Part shown: in pieces, positions 1 through 10,295 of the stretch
Layout: every line of letters begins with the position of its first letter
Numbering within the stretch: position 1 is the first letter of the stretch
Source: Bacteroidales bacterium
GTDB taxonomy: Bacteria > Bacteroidota > Bacteroidia > Bacteroidales > UBA932
Assembly (NCBI GenBank): GCA_017617495.1
Contig: JAFZWD010000056.1
Coordinates: forward strand, 1-64,000
Length of the DNA: 64,000 nucleotides
Direction: 5' to 3'
Notes under the pieces: model-generated
Seen by the model: only the letters and a program-made list of their open reading frames with translations
Told to the model about the DNA's origin: nothing
Database searches by the model: none
Program-made: the position numbers and the translations under genes

Positions 1-3000
1 AAGTTCATGGCGGCAGAACTCTACAAACCCTTCATCATCCGCAAGCTCATCGAGCGCGGCATAGTGAAGACCGTCAAGAGCGCCAAGAAGATCGTCGACC
101 GCAAGGATCCGGTCATCTGGGACATCCTCGAGAACGTGATGAAGGGACATCCCGTGCTGCTCAACCGCGCACCTACCCTTCACAGGCTCGGTATCCAGGC
201 GTTCCAGCCCCGCATGATCGAGGGCAAGGCCATCCAGCTCCACCCGCTCGCATGTACGGCTTTCAACGCCGACTTCGACGGTGACCAGATGGCAGTTCAC
301 CTCCCTCTGGGCAACGCCGCCATCATGGAGGCCCAGCTGCTTATGCTCGGAAGCCAGAACATCCTCAATCCCGCCAACGGCGCCCCTATCACGGTTCCTT
401 CGCAGGATATGGTGCTCGGCCTCTATTACATTACCAAGATCCGTCCCGGCGCAAAGGGAGAAGGACTCACCTTCTACGGCCCCGAAGAGGTCATCATCGC
501 CTATAACGAGAAGGCCATCGAGATGCACGCAGCAGTGAAGGTCCGCATCCCCGTGGACAAGCAGGACGAATCCAAGGGCTTCCAGCTCGTCGAGACCACC
601 GCAGGCCGCATCATCGTCAACCAGTACGTTCCCGATGAGGTGCCCTTCGTCAACGAGGTGCTCGGCAAGAAAGCCCTCCGTAAGATTATTACGGACGTTA
701 TCAAGAACACAGGTGTGACGCGCACCGCGAAGTTCCTCGACGATATCAAGAACCTCGGTTACGACCAGGCCTTCAGGGCTGGTATTTCCTTCAACCTCGG
801 CGATGTCATCATCCCGAACGAGAAATACAAGCTCATCGAAGACGGTTACAAGCAGGTTGCGGATATCAAGAGCAACTACCAGATGGGCTTCATCACCAAC
901 AACGAGCGTTACAACAAGGTGATCGACCTCTGGACGGCCATCGACAACAAGCTTTCCGGCATCGTCGAAAAGCAGATTTCCGCCGACCAGCAGGGCTTCA
1001 ACCCCGTGTATATGATGCTCGATTCGGGTGCCCGTGGTTCAACCCAGCAGATCAAGCAGCTCTGCGGTATGCGAGGCCTTATGGCCAAGCCCCAGAAGAG
1101 CGGCGCTGCCGGCAGCGAGATTATCGAGAACCCGGTCGTTTCCAACCTTAAGGAAGGTATGACCGTGCTCGAGTACTTCATCTCCACCCACGGTGCCCGT
1201 AAAGGTCTTGCCGATACCGCCCTCAAAACCGCCGATGCAGGTTACCTGACAAGGCGTCTCGTGGACGTGTCGCACGACATCATCGTCACCGAAGAAGACT
1301 GCGGAACGCTCCGCGGACTCATCGCTACGGCTATCAAGAACAAGGACGAAGTCGTCGAGACTCTCGGAGAGAGGATCCTCGGCCGCACATCCGTGCACGA
1401 CATCTTCAACCCTCTTACCGGAGAGCTTATCCTGCACGCAGGAGAGGAAATCCGCGAGAAGGAGGCAGCCCTCATCGACAGCCTTCCCATCGAGCAGGTC
1501 GAGATCCGTTCCGTCCTTACCTGCGAGTGCCGCCACGGCGTGTGCGCCAAGTGCTACGGCCGCAACCTCGCCACCAGCCGAATGGTTGAGAAGGGCGAAG
1601 TGGTGGGCGTCATCGCCGCACAGTCCATCGGTGAACCGGGAACCCAGCTTACTCTTCGTACCTTCCACGTCGGTGGTACCGCCGGTGGTAGCGTCGTGGA
1701 TTCGTCCATCGACAGCAAGTACGACGGCAAGCTGCAGTTCGAAGAACTCCGTACCATCGAGCGCGAAGGCGAAGACGGCCCCGAGACAGTAGTCGTAAGC
1801 CGTATGACCGAACTGCGCATCGTGGACGAGAATACCGGCTATGCTTACTCCCAGTACGACATCCCTTACGGCTCCGTGCTTTACAAGAAGGACGGCGACA
1901 AGGTGAAGAAGGGAGAGCGCATCTGCGAGTGGGACCCCTACAATGCGAGTACCCTCGTGGAAATCGCCGGCAAGGTGGCCTTCGAGAACCTTATCGAGGG
2001 CGTTACCTACCGCAAGGACAGCGCCGACGAGTTCTCGATGAGTTCCGACAAGGTGATTGTCGAGTCCAAGGACAAGACCAAGAACCCTACTTTGCATATC
2101 CTCGACGGCAAGGGCAACACCGTAAGGCAGTACAACCTGCCTGTCGGAGCCCACATCACCGTGGAAGACGGCGCAAAAGTCAAGGTTGGCGACATCATCA
2201 TCAAGATACCCCGTGCAATCGGCAAGGCCTCCGATATTACCGGCGGTCTGCCCAGGGTTACCGAACTGTTCGAGGCGCGCAGCTCCGCCAATCCCGCGAT
2301 ACTTTCCGAAATCAACGGCGAAGTCATCATGGGTGAGGTCAAGCGCGGCAACCGCCAGATTACCGTCCGCAACAAGAGCGGTATCGAAAAGCACTACCTC
2401 GTTCCCCTTACCAAGCAGATCCTTGTGCAGGAGAACGACTATGTGAAGGCCGGTACTCCCCTCTCCGACGGCGGCGTATCGCCTCAGGACATCCTCGCCA
2501 TCCTCGGCCCGGTCAAAGCCCAGGAATACATTGTCAACGAGATTCAGGCCGTGTATCGTCTGCAGGGCGTGAAGATCAACGACAAGCATTTCGAGATCAT
2601 CGTGCGCCAGATGATGCGCAAGGTGGAAATCACCAACCCGGGCGATACCGAATTCCTGCCTGAGGAGCTTGTGGACAAGACCAAGTTCATGGACGTCAAC
2701 GACGCCATCTACGGCAAGCACCTTGTCCTCGCTCCCGGCGACAGCACCCGCTTCGAAGAGGGACAGCTCATTACCGAGCGCGAACTCCAGAGCGAGCAGG
2801 CATCGCTGCAGCGTCAGGGCCTCAAGGTCATGTCGACCCGCAAGGCAGAACCCGCCACCGCGAAACTGATACTCCAGGGAATCACCCGTGCAGCCCTCAA
2901 GACCGAGAGCTTCATCTCCGCCGCATCCTTCCAGGAGACCACCAAGGTGCTCAGCGAAGCCGCCATCCGCGGCCGCGTCGACCACCTCGAGGGCCTCAAG

Positions 3001-3114
3001 GAGAATGTTATCTGCGGACACCTGATTCCTGCCGGTACCGGTCTCAAGGACTACCAGGATATCGTAGTGGGACGCAAGGACGAAACCGTTCAGAGCCAGC
3101 TCATGGATCTGTAG
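1..3114 (+). CDS. rpoC: DNA-directed RNA polymerase subunit beta' (C-terminal ~1,037 residues, 5' truncated by window edge)
   Basis: This is the catalytic beta' subunit of RNA polymerase. The reading frame is open from base 1, so the N-terminus (zinc ribbon, clamp start) lies outside the window. The active-site loop [14 protein letters not shown] is encoded at about 266-307 and carries the three Mg-binding aspartates. The second zinc site is visible as one Cys in EEDCGTLRG and three in [13 protein letters not shown], encoded near 1290 and 1520-1560. Trigger-loop and bridge-helix type sequence follows ([17 protein letters not shown]). The protein ends in QSQLMDL and is followed by a good hairpin terminator. 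It would normally be the last gene of an rplJL-rpoBC operon. No anomaly was seen. Confidence 0.98.
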   Translation, partial: KFMAAELYKPFIIRKLIERGIVKTVKSAKKIVDRKDPVIWDILENVMKGHPVLLNRAPTLHRLGIQAFQPRMIEGKAIQLHPLACTAFNADFDGDQMAVHLPLGNAAIMEAQLLMLGSQNILNPANGAPITVPSQDMVLGLYYITKIRPGAKGEGLTFYGPEEVIIAYNEKAIEMHAAVKVRIPVDKQDESKGFQLVETTAGRIIVNQYVPDEVPFVNEVLGKKALRKIITDVIKNTGVTRTAKFLDDIKNLGYDQAFRAGISFNLGDVIIPNEKYKLIEDGYKQVADIKSNYQMGFITNNERYNKVIDLWTAIDNKLSGIVEKQISADQQGFNPVYMMLDSGARGSTQQIKQLCGMRGLMAKPQKSGAAGSEIIENPVVSNLKEGMTVLEYFISTHGARKGLADTALKTADAGYLTRRLVDVSHDIIVTEEDCGTLRGLIATAIKNKDEVVETLGERILGRTSVHDIFNPLTGELILHAGEEIREKEAALIDSLPIEQVEIRSVLTCECRHGVCAKCYGRNLATSRMVEKGEVVGVIAAQSIGEPGTQLTLRTFHVGGTAGGSVVDSSIDSKYDGKLQFEELRTIEREGEDGPETVVVSRMTELRIVDENTGYAYSQYDIPYGSVLYKKDGDKVKKGERICEWDPYNASTLVEIAGKVAFENLIEGVTYRKDSADEFSMSSDKVIVESKDKTKNPTLHILDGKGNTVRQYNLPVGAHITVEDGAKVKVGDIIIKIPRAIGKASDITGGLPRVTELFEARSSANPAILSEINGEVIMGEVKRGNRQITVRNKSGIEKHYLVPLTKQILVQENDYVKAGTPLSDGGVSPQDILAILGPVKAQEYIVNEIQAVYRLQGVKINDKHFEIIVRQMMRKVEITNPGDTEFLPEELVDKTKFMDVNDAIYGKHLVLAPGDSTRFEEGQLITERELQSEQASLQRQGLKVMSTRKAEPATAKLILQGITRAALKTESFISAASFQETTKVLSEAAIRGRVDHLEGLKENVICGHLIPAGTGLKDYQDIVVGRKDETVQSQLMDL

Positions 3115-3138
3115 GCCAAGTCCTTCACAATACTTTTC

Positions 3139-3170
3139 AGGCCTCGCAGCAATGCGGGGCCTGATTTTTT
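3139..3170 (+). terminator. Rho-independent terminator of rpoC
   Basis: A 10-bp stem (3139-3148 with 3153-3162, one G-T pair) with a GCAA loop is followed by GATTTTTT. It lies 24 bases after the rpoC stop, so it should close the RNA polymerase operon. The same 3' arm and tail (GGGGCCTGATTTTTTGTGCA) recur in the minus-strand terminator near 11243-11276. Confidence 0.85.
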
Positions 3171-3177
3171 GTGCATT

Positions 3178-3209
3178 TTTGCAATTGCAGCGAATTAGTG
3201 GTATATTTA
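3178..3209 (+). promoter_or_regulatory. Candidate Bacteroidota promoter for cysS operon
   Basis: TTTG at 3178-3181, a 20-base gap, and TATATTTA at 3202-3209 fit the Bacteroides -33/-7 pattern (TTTG, 19-21 bases, TAnnTTTG), with the last -7 base off consensus. It sits between the rpoC terminator and the cysS start, giving an expected leader of roughly 16 bases. Confidence 0.55.
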
Positions 3210-3231
3210 CAAGTTATAACAATTACAGTCA

Positions 3232-4758
3232 ATGCGCGAACTTCGACTTACAAATACGCTCTCCCGCAAGAAGGAGATTTTCCGGCCCATAAACGAGGGC
3301 CGGGTGGGGATGTATGTGTGCGGACCTACCGTCTACGGCGACGCACATCTGGGCCATGCCCGCCCGGGAGTTACCTACGATGTGCTCTTCAAACTGCTGA
3401 GACATCTGGGCTACAAGGTGCGTTACGTGCGCAACATCACCGACGTGGGACATCTGGAGCACGATGCCGACGAGGGAGAGGACAAGATTGCAAAGAAGGC
3501 CCGCCTCGAGCAGCTTGAGCCGATGGAGGTGGTGCAGGCATACACCCTGCGCTATCACGAGGCCATGCGTCTGCTGAACGTGGCGCCCCCGTCAATCGAG
3601 CCCAGGGCTTCAGGCCATATTATCGAGCAGATCGAGACCGTCAAGAAGATTCTGGACGCAGGCTATGCCTATATCAGCAACGGCAGCGTGTATTTCGACG
3701 TGGAGAAGTATAACAAGGACTACCACTACGGAGTACTTTCCGGCCGCAACCTCGACGAAACTCTCGAAGGCACGCGCAGCCTCGACGGCCAGAGCGACAA
3801 GAAGGCCCCCTTCGATTTCGCTCTTTGGAAGAAGGCGGAGCCTGAGCACATTATGCATTGGCCGTCCCCCTGGAGCGAAGGTTTCCCCGGCTGGCACCTT
3901 GAGTGCTCGGTTATGGGCGAGAAGTATCTCGGCCACGAATTCGACATCCACGGCGGCGGCATGGACCTGCTCTTCCCCCACCACGAGTGCGAGATAGCTC
4001 AGAACCAGGCGGCCCGCGGCACCCAGGGCGTTCATTACTGGGTGCACAACAATATGATTACCATCAACGGTCAGAAGATGGGCAAAAGCCTCGGCAACTT
4101 CATTACCCTGCCGCAGCTTTTCGCAGGCGACCATCCGAAGCTCGACCAGGCCTACAGCCCCATGACCGTGCGCTTCTTCATTCTCCAGGCCCACTACCGC
4201 GGCACCCTGGACTTCAGCAACGAGGCCCTGCTGGCCTCCGAGAAGGCCTACCGCAAGGTAATGCAGGCGGCCAAGGACCTCTACGCGATGGCCGGACGCA
4301 CCGAGCCCGCTCTCCCTTACGGCGAGCTTTCCGAAGCCGTCGCTCCCGACAGCTGCCCTGCCGACAATGCAGAGGTGAAGAAGGTGTTCGAGGGAGTCTA
4401 CGAGGCGCTTTGCGACGATATCAACACCCCCGTCGCGCTGTCGCAGATCTTCGAGGCGGTGCGCCTGATCAATTCGGCGAAGGCCGGTCAGCTGAGCCTC
4501 AGCAAGGGAGATGTCGATACGCTGGCGCAGATTTTCGACGACATAGTGTTCGGGGTGCTCGGACTTCGCGACGAGGAGGCTTCCGAGGCAGGTTCCGGCA
4601 AGGTGATTGCCGGCCTTATGGATATGGTGCTCGCCGAGCGCGCCAAGGCCAAGGCCGCCAAGGACTGGGCCGCCTCCGATGCCATCCGCAATGCCCTGAA
4701 AGCTCTCGGCATTACAGTCAAAGATACTAAGGACGGAGCTGAATGGTCTATAAACTAA
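3232..4758 (+). CDS. cysS: Cysteinyl-tRNA synthetase
   Basis: This cytoplasmic class I synthetase charges tRNA-Cys with cysteine. The 508 residues are near the usual family length. The HIGH box is HLGH at residues 39-42 and the KMSKS loop is KMGKS at about 282-286, a common variant in this phylum. Zinc ligands are visible as Cys30 in YVCGPT, the Cys in HLECSVM and the His/Glu pair in FPHHECE. The start at 3232 places the N-terminus just before [14 protein letters not shown], as in relatives. The 3' end overlaps the next gene by 16 bases, so cysS, xth and the two following genes are probably co-transcribed. Confidence 0.97.
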   Translation: MRELRLTNTLSRKKEIFRPINEGRVGMYVCGPTVYGDAHLGHARPGVTYDVLFKLLRHLGYKVRYVRNITDVGHLEHDADEGEDKIAKKARLEQLEPMEVVQAYTLRYHEAMRLLNVAPPSIEPRASGHIIEQIETVKKILDAGYAYISNGSVYFDVEKYNKDYHYGVLSGRNLDETLEGTRSLDGQSDKKAPFDFALWKKAEPEHIMHWPSPWSEGFPGWHLECSVMGEKYLGHEFDIHGGGMDLLFPHHECEIAQNQAARGTQGVHYWVHNNMITINGQKMGKSLGNFITLPQLFAGDHPKLDQAYSPMTVRFFILQAHYRGTLDFSNEALLASEKAYRKVMQAAKDLYAMAGRTEPALPYGELSEAVAPDSCPADNAEVKKVFEGVYEALCDDINTPVALSQIFEAVRLINSAKAGQLSLSKGDVDTLAQIFDDIVFGVLGLRDEEASEAGSGKVIAGLMDMVLAERAKAKAAKDWAASDAIRNALKALGITVKDTKDGAEWSIN

Positions 4759-5501
4759 TCAGTTGGAATGTAAACGGCCTGCGGGCAGTGGCGGGCAAGG
4801 GGTTCTCGGAGATCTTCGAGGGCTTCGATGCCGACTTCGTGTGCCTGCAGGAGACCAAACTGCAAGAGGGCCAGATAGATCTGGAGTTCCTTGGGTACCA
4901 GTCGTACTGGAATTATGCCGAGAAGAAGGGCTACAGCGGCACCGTCATCTACACGAAGCATACGCCGCTCGCCGTCACTTACGGCATGGGCATTCCGGAG
5001 CACGACACCGAAGGGCGTATAGTAACTCTCGAAATGCCGGAGTTCTACCTGGTAAACGTTTATGTGCCCAACGCCCAGCCCGAGCTCAAGAGGCTGGATT
5101 ACAGGATGTCCTGGGAAGATGCCTTCCGCGACTATGTGTGCGGACTTGCCGAGCGCAAGGGAGTGGTTATCTGCGGCGACATGAACGTCGCCCACGAGGA
5201 AATCGACCTCAAGAACCCGGACACAAACCACTTTAACCCGGGCTTTTCCGATGAGGAGCGCGGCAAAATGAGCGCCCTGCTGGCATCCGGCTTCGTAGAT
5301 ACCTGGCGCAGCCTTCATCCCGGCGAAGCCAAATATTCCTGGTGGAGCTACCGGATGGCGGCGCGCGAAAGGAATGTAGGCTGGAGAATCGACTATTTCC
5401 TGGTGTCCGACAGCCTGCGCGACAAGATTGCCGGCGCGGACATCCTCAACGATGTCTTCGGCTCGGACCATTGCCCTGTGGAACTGGAATTGAACATTTA
5501 A
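4743..5501 (+). CDS. xth: Exodeoxyribonuclease III (AP endonuclease, ExoA/Xth type)
   Basis: This cytoplasmic DNA-repair enzyme incises abasic sites and digests 3' ends. The 252-residue protein carries the EEP-fold motifs in order: [17 protein letters not shown] with the metal-binding Glu, [44 protein letters not shown] with catalytic Asp/Asn, [10 protein letters not shown] and the terminal [11 protein letters not shown] with the catalytic His. The start overlaps the cysS 3' end by 16 bases, and the next gene begins one base after the stop. This suggests translational coupling. Confidence 0.96.
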   Translation: MVYKLISWNVNGLRAVAGKGFSEIFEGFDADFVCLQETKLQEGQIDLEFLGYQSYWNYAEKKGYSGTVIYTKHTPLAVTYGMGIPEHDTEGRIVTLEMPEFYLVNVYVPNAQPELKRLDYRMSWEDAFRDYVCGLAERKGVVICGDMNVAHEEIDLKNPDTNHFNPGFSDEERGKMSALLASGFVDTWRSLHPGEAKYSWWSYRMAARERNVGWRIDYFLVSDSLRDKIAGADILNDVFGSDHCPVELELNI

Positions 5502-5502
5502 T

Positions 5503-5976
5503 ATGCTCAAAAAGTACATCATAGTGCTGCTGATTTCGATGGTCCCGCTCATCGAAATCCGCGGAGCGATTCCCTACGCCGTAGGCTTCGGCATGCCCCT
5601 GTGGCAGAGCTGCCTGATTGCGGTCGTGGGCAACATGATTCCCGTCCCCTTCATCTTCCTCTTCGCGAGGCGGGTGCTGGAATGGGGAAAGGACAAGCGC
5701 CTTATCGGCGGATTCTGCCGCTGGTGCCTGGAAAAGGGCGTCAAGGGCGGTAGCAAGCTCGAGGCGAAGGCAGGCCGCGGGCTCTACATCGCGCTGCTGC
5801 TCTTTGTGGGCATCCCCCTGCCGGGCACGGGCGCATGGACCGGCACGCTGGCTGCAAGCATCCTCAATATGGACTTCCGCAAGAGCGTGCTCTTTATAAT
5901 GCTCGGCGTAATCCTCGCCGGAGCCATAATGTTTGCCGCGTCGATGGGAGTTTTCGGCGCAATTTCGCTGATCTAA
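5503..5976 (+). CDS. Small multidrug-export-type membrane protein (COG2426 family)
   Basis: This is a 157-residue inner-membrane protein with about four hydrophobic segments. The family signatures PLIEIRGAIP (residues ~15-24) and GIPLPGTGAWTG (~104-115) are present. The family is annotated as putative small multidrug export protein, but the transported substrate is unknown, and the name should be read as a family label. The gene starts one base after the xth stop and ends 12 bases before the FAD oxidoreductase, so it is part of the cysS operon. Confidence 0.8.
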   Translation: MLKKYIIVLLISMVPLIEIRGAIPYAVGFGMPLWQSCLIAVVGNMIPVPFIFLFARRVLEWGKDKRLIGGFCRWCLEKGVKGGSKLEAKAGRGLYIALLLFVGIPLPGTGAWTGTLAASILNMDFRKSVLFIMLGVILAGAIMFAASMGVFGAISLI

Positions 5977-5988
5977 TAACACTGAAAT

Positions 5989-7800
5989 ATGAAAAAGCTA
6001 TTTTCAATCGCACTTTTCTCCCTGATTTCCTGCTCTTTGGCGCTTGCTCAGAGCAAGGATGCCGTACTGCTGGAGGCAGAGGCCTTCGCGCAGAAGGGCG
6101 GATGGCTGGTGGACCAGCAGTTCATGGACCAGATGGGCTCGCCCTTCCTGCTCGCGCACGGGCTGGGAACTCCGGTGGAGAACGCCAGCACCAGCGTCAA
6201 GCTGCCCAAGAAGGGCCAGTGGCATGTGTATGCCCGCACCTGGAACTGGTGCGCGCCCTGGGGCATCGAGCAGGGGCCGGGCCTCTTCAAGATAGCCGTC
6301 AACGGGCAGCAGTTGGAGAATACCCTGGGCACAGGCAAGCAGTGGGGTTGGGAATATGCCGGAAGCTTTAATGCCGCAAGCGCGGATGCAACCGTCGAGC
6401 TCTGCGACCTCACCGGATTCGAGGGCAGGTGCGACGCGGTCGTGCTGGTGCGCAATCAGGCGACCAGTCTTCCCAATGACCTCAAGGCCCTCCAGGCATA
6501 CCGCAAGAAGATGCTTGGCCTCCCCGCAAAGCCTAAGAGCGCCCAGTTCGACCTGGTTGTGGTGGGCGGCGGCCTTGCCGGCATCGTGACCGGAGTGAAG
6601 GCTGCACGCGAGGGGCTTAAGGTGGCCGTCATTCACGACAGGCCCGTGCCAGGCGGCAACAACAGCGTGGAGATGCGCATTCCCGCCAGCGGCAAAATGA
6701 ACGTGGCGCCTTATGTGAAGCTCGGCAATGTTACCGGCGAGATCAAGGACATCTACCTTACAGGCGACAGGGTTTACCGCATTATCGAGGCTGAATCCAA
6801 CCTCTCGTATTTCCCTAACATGCATATGTTCGCGGTGAAGATGGACGGCTCGCGCATTGTGTCGGTTACCGCAAAGCATATCGAGACTTCCGAGGAACTT
6901 GAGTTTGCGGCGCCCGTGTTTGCGGACTGCTCCGGCGACGGCAACCTCGGCTTCCTGGCAGGTGCCGAATTCATGATGGGCCGCGAAATGCGCGCCAGCA
7001 CGCGTGAAACCCTCGCCCCGGACAGACCGGACAACATGGTTCTGGGCGCTTCCACGCCCTGGGCTACAAAGAAGATGGACGAGCCTGTTTCGTTCCCCGA
7101 CTGCCCCTGGGCAATCCAGGTTAACGAGGATTCCTGCGAGAAGGTGACCAAGGGCAGCAACTGGTGGGAGGCCGGCTTCTGGCACGACCAGATTGCCGAG
7201 GCCGAATTTATCCGCGACTACCTCTTCCGCGCAATCTACGGCAACTGGTCCTTCCTCAAGAACAAGAGCGTCGACAAGGAAGTCTACACAAACCTGGCAC
7301 TTGCCAGTCTCAGCCATATAGCCGGCAAGCGCGAATCGCGCCGTCTGCTGGGCGACGTATTCTTCGTGCAGCAGGACATCGAGGGAAATTATGTCAAGTA
7401 CGACGACGCCATCGTTTACGGCTCGTACTCAATCGACCAGCATTTCCCCACGCCCAAGAATACCTTCTACTTCCCCAAGGAGGAGTTCTTCTCCACGATG
7501 AAGCACTACTTCAGCGACCTGGGAACTTCGGCCAAGTATCTGCGCAAAGACCAGCTTCCGCCGCACTACCGCATCCCCTACAGGTGCCTGTACTCGGTTA
7601 ACGTGGACAACATGTTCATGGCCGGGCGCCAGGTGAGCGTATCCCACATCGCGCTGGCCTCCACCAGGGTGCAGAATGTCACCGGGCAGATGGGTGAGGT
7701 CGTGGCAGTTGCCGCCGCCCTCTGCAAGAAGCACGGCTGCTCCCCCCGCGAGGTCTACACCCAGCACCTCGACGAACTGAAGGAAGCATTCAGTCGCTAA
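5989..7800 (+). CDS. Secreted FAD-dependent oxidoreductase with N-terminal accessory domain
   Basis: This 603-residue protein has a clear signal peptide (MKKLFSIALFSLISCSLALA), so it works in the periplasm or outside. Residues ~24-165 form a beta-rich, Trp-rich accessory domain (WHVYARTWNWCAPWG) resembling carbohydrate-binding sandwiches. From ~185 comes a Rossmann FAD motif (VVVGGGLAGIVTGVKAAREG) then PGGNNS and a late FAD-contact segment MFMAGRQVSVSHIALASTR. This matches the FAD_oxidored family often found in Bacteroidota glycan loci; the substrate is unknown. It is the last gene of the cysS run. Its 3' end overlaps the convergent HmuY-like gene by 11 bases. Confidence 0.82.
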   Translation: MKKLFSIALFSLISCSLALAQSKDAVLLEAEAFAQKGGWLVDQQFMDQMGSPFLLAHGLGTPVENASTSVKLPKKGQWHVYARTWNWCAPWGIEQGPGLFKIAVNGQQLENTLGTGKQWGWEYAGSFNAASADATVELCDLTGFEGRCDAVVLVRNQATSLPNDLKALQAYRKKMLGLPAKPKSAQFDLVVVGGGLAGIVTGVKAAREGLKVAVIHDRPVPGGNNSVEMRIPASGKMNVAPYVKLGNVTGEIKDIYLTGDRVYRIIEAESNLSYFPNMHMFAVKMDGSRIVSVTAKHIETSEELEFAAPVFADCSGDGNLGFLAGAEFMMGREMRASTRETLAPDRPDNMVLGASTPWATKKMDEPVSFPDCPWAIQVNEDSCEKVTKGSNWWEAGFWHDQIAEAEFIRDYLFRAIYGNWSFLKNKSVDKEVYTNLALASLSHIAGKRESRRLLGDVFFVQQDIEGNYVKYDDAIVYGSYSIDQHFPTPKNTFYFPKEEFFSTMKHYFSDLGTSAKYLRKDQLPPHYRIPYRCLYSVNVDNMFMAGRQVSVSHIALASTRVQNVTGQMGEVVAVAAALCKKHGCSPREVYTQHLDELKEAFSR

Positions 7801-8398
7801 GTTTCGCGAAATTGAAGCGGACGTGTCCGGTGACCTTGTTTTCGTCCTGATACTGGGTGAATTCCACTTTGAAATAAGCGGATCCGTCGGCAGTGCGGAA
7901 GATGTACACCGGAGCCTTGAGGTAAACCGGAGGCATAACCTTGCTGCCGTCTTCATTGGTCATGAATTCAATTACCGTCGCAATGGACTGTACTACCGAA
8001 GTGGTTCCGCCCATTCCTGACGAGGTCACCACCTTGTCTTCCGAGAATTTCGCATCCTTCGGGACGCTTTTCAGCTCGCTGAAGCTCTTGTCGGACACAT
8101 AAACTCCGCCTTTGGCATTCACTGAAGTGGCCGCACCGCTGTTGGTGCGCACATTATAACGGCATACAGCAAGGTCCCAGTCGGTACGTGCCGCCCAGGC
8201 CGCATTGTCCGTATCGTTTTCTTCGCCGGTACCCACAGTCTTGCCATTGGAAAGGGAGAAGTAGGTCCATGTCGTCTTGGAAGTTGCTTCGATATAGGCT
8301 TCTTCAGCTTCGACTGAGGTCTTGTTTTCTTTTTCGCAGGCTGCGAACATCAGCGTTGCGATGGACGCAATGAGTGTAAGGATAATACTGTTTTTCAT
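7790..8398 (-). CDS. HmuY-family heme-binding lipoprotein
   Basis: This 202-residue outer-membrane lipoprotein is likely to capture heme and hand it to the adjacent TonB receptor. The start is the ATG at 8398, because it gives a proper lipoprotein signal (MKNSIILTLIASIATLMFAAC, Cys21); the in-frame ATG at 8467 adds a polar tail ahead of it. Family hallmarks are WTYFSLSNGKTVG, RTDWDLAVCRYNVRTNSG and KGGVYVSDKSF. The axial heme ligands of Porphyromonas HmuY are not obvious by eye, so another tetrapyrrole is possible. It follows the receptor by 7 bases and is last in the operon. Confidence 0.82.
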   Translation of the reverse strand: MKNSIILTLIASIATLMFAACEKENKTSVEAEEAYIEATSKTTWTYFSLSNGKTVGTGEENDTDNAAWAARTDWDLAVCRYNVRTNSGAATSVNAKGGVYVSDKSFSELKSVPKDAKFSEDKVVTSSGMGGTTSVVQSIATVIEFMTNEDGSKVMPPVYLKAPVYIFRTADGSAYFKVEFTQYQDENKVTGHVRFNFAKLSD

Positions 8399-8405
8399 AT
8401 TGTTA

Positions 8406-10295
8406 TTATTTGAATGTATATCTGATTCCTGCGAGATACTGTCTTCCCGGATCGATAAAGGTCGCATCCTTGAAATTGAAGATGTTGTCGCATTTGAGGG
8501 TCATTTCCAGAATGTTGCGCCCAAGCCGGAATTGCTTGGTAAAGGTTGCTTTCCAGATGTTGTACGACTTTGAGTTCGCCTTCTCGCCATCGCTCTGGTA
8601 AAGCCTCGGCGAACTGAAGCGGCCGGCAAGCTGAAGCGACCATGGGCCGTGAAAGAACATCCCGTTCCATGTGGCGGATGCCGTGCCGCTGTGGCGCACG
8701 TTGCCGGAGAGCTGATCCCCGGTGGCATTGTCCTCGGCATCGCAGAGGCTGTAGCTGCCCTTCAGGAACAGATGCTTCCAGAAGATGAGCGAGATGTTGA
8801 GATCGATGCCCATGATGGTGGCGCTGCTCACATTCTTATAGTATTTTTCCAGGCCGCCGAGGGTGTTCACCGATTCGTACTGGGTAATCTTGTTTTGGAT
8901 GTCGTTACGGTAGGCCGTGGCCGATGCATACGCGCTGGCCCCATTGTATTCCGCCGAAACCGAATTGTAAAGGCCGTGCTCCGGTTTTAAATCGGGGTTG
9001 CCGTAAACCCAGAACATTCCCTGGTGGTCGAAGTTATAATACAGTTCTTTGATGCTGGGCGCACGGAATGCGGTTCCGGTGCCGGCCCTGAGGGTAAGGT
9101 CTTTCCGCCGGTACATCAGCGAGAGCTTCGGGGTGGCGACCGAACCAAACTGGTAGTTGTGGGTAAATCTTCCTCCTCCCACTATATCGAAGCCGGCGAG
9201 CGGAGTCCACTGCGCCTGACCGAACAAATTTATATCGTCAAGCGCCTTGTGGGTAGGTTCCGGGCCCAGCGTCCTGGTGGCATAATTCTCCTCGTGATTC
9301 TGCTCCGCTCCTGCCACAATCTCCCATTTTTCGCTGGGATTGAGGGTATTCAGGATGCGGGTTGATATATATGAGGCGGTATTTGCCAGTTTAGCTTCCG
9401 CATTGCGCTCATACCAGTCCATATCGTAGTATTTGTCAAAGTTTACGCTTGCTTTCAGGCGGTAGCGGGAATCCTTGGAGGCATAACCGCTGTCAGTTCC
9501 GAGCGAAAGGGTGTGCGTGAGCGGATGCGTTGTGTTCAGGCTGCCCTCGGGATTGAATGACTCGTGGCGGAAATAGCGTCCGCTCACGTTGGCATCCACC
9601 CGGCCGGGCCAGCGGAAACCGAGTTTAAGGTTTCCGCCCCAGTCTGCATACTTCGCCGCATAGGCACCTTTCCCATTACCGCCGAAACCGTCCGAGGAAT
9701 TACGGAAGATACTTGCCTGCGTCTTCATCCGCTGCAAGGCGGACTCGGCAAATGCGCGGGCGTTCAAAGTATTATGGCTCTTGTACTTGACATCCACGCC
9801 TGCGCTGAACGTATCTTCCGGCTCCCTCGTTATTATATTTATGACCGCTCCGACGGCATTGGAGCCGTAAAGGGCTGATGCCGCGCCGTTGATAACCTCG
9901 ACGCGCCTGATGCTGTTCACATCGATCTGGTCCAGGTTCACATTGCCGCCCGCGCCCTCGGAAACGAGGCGTTCGCCATCTACCAGAAACAGTATATAGC
10001 GGCTGTTCAAGCCCTTGATGCGCAGATTGTTGCCCATGCCGTTGGCCTCGGTCACGATTCCCGGGATATTGTCCTCCAGGGCTTCGAGGAAAGAGGTCGC
10101 GCCTGCCTTCTCCACTTCCCTGCGGGTGACGACCGTGGTAAGCACCGGAGCCTCGGAAAGTCTCTTCTCCGTGCGTGTGCCCGTCACCACCACCGCATCA
10201 AGCTTCAAGGTGCTGTCCATCTGGCTTTCCTGCCCCGACGCAAGCATCGGAGACAGAGCCAGAAGGCCTGCCAGCGCTATTTTGCAGCCAGCCAT
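8406..10295 (-). CDS. TonB-dependent outer-membrane receptor (heme/siderophore class, HmuR-like)
   Basis: This 629-residue receptor is likely to import heme or a related tetrapyrrole using TonB energy. A signal peptide ends at about ASGQ (residue 22). The TonB-box-like segment LDAVVVTGTRTEKRLSEAP is followed by a plug domain (VTRREVEKAGATSFLEALED, LRIKGLNSRYILFLVDGERL, YGSNAVGAVINIITREP) and a beta barrel ending in YLAGIRYTFK. It lacks the CarboxypepD_reg-like N-terminal domain of SusC proteins, which fits a metal/heme receptor. Its start overlaps the upstream chelatase-like gene by 19 bases and the HmuY-like gene follows at once, so function is inferred from this context. Confidence 0.88.
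   Translation of the reverse strand: MAGCKIALAGLLALSPMLASGQESQMDSTLKLDAVVVTGTRTEKRLSEAPVLTTVVTRREVEKAGATSFLEALEDNIPGIVTEANGMGNNLRIKGLNSRYILFLVDGERLVSEGAGGNVNLDQIDVNSIRRVEVINGAASALYGSNAVGAVINIITREPEDTFSAGVDVKYKSHNTLNARAFAESALQRMKTQASIFRNSSDGFGGNGKGAYAAKYADWGGNLKLGFRWPGRVDANVSGRYFRHESFNPEGSLNTTHPLTHTLSLGTDSGYASKDSRYRLKASVNFDKYYDMDWYERNAEAKLANTASYISTRILNTLNPSEKWEIVAGAEQNHEENYATRTLGPEPTHKALDDINLFGQAQWTPLAGFDIVGGGRFTHNYQFGSVATPKLSLMYRRKDLTLRAGTGTAFRAPSIKELYYNFDHQGMFWVYGNPDLKPEHGLYNSVSAEYNGASAYASATAYRNDIQNKITQYESVNTLGGLEKYYKNVSSATIMGIDLNISLIFWKHLFLKGSYSLCDAEDNATGDQLSGNVRHSGTASATWNGMFFHGPWSLQLAGRFSSPRLYQSDGEKANSKSYNIWKATFTKQFRLGRNILEMTLKCDNIFNFKDATFIDPGRQYLAGIRYTFK

Noticed and set aside
1039..3021. 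660-codon antisense ORF inside rpoC
   Set aside because: It is a shadow of a highly conserved gene in GC-rich DNA. The same explains long antisense ORFs at 21879-23609, 29191-31452, 38528-40282, 50159-52393, 53088-54653 and 61429-63813: no recognisable domains, and the opposite strand is a clear known family.
4075..4089. KMGKS instead of KMSKS in cysteinyl-tRNA synthetase
   Set aside because: It is a known natural variant of the loop in this enzyme and phylum; not a defect.
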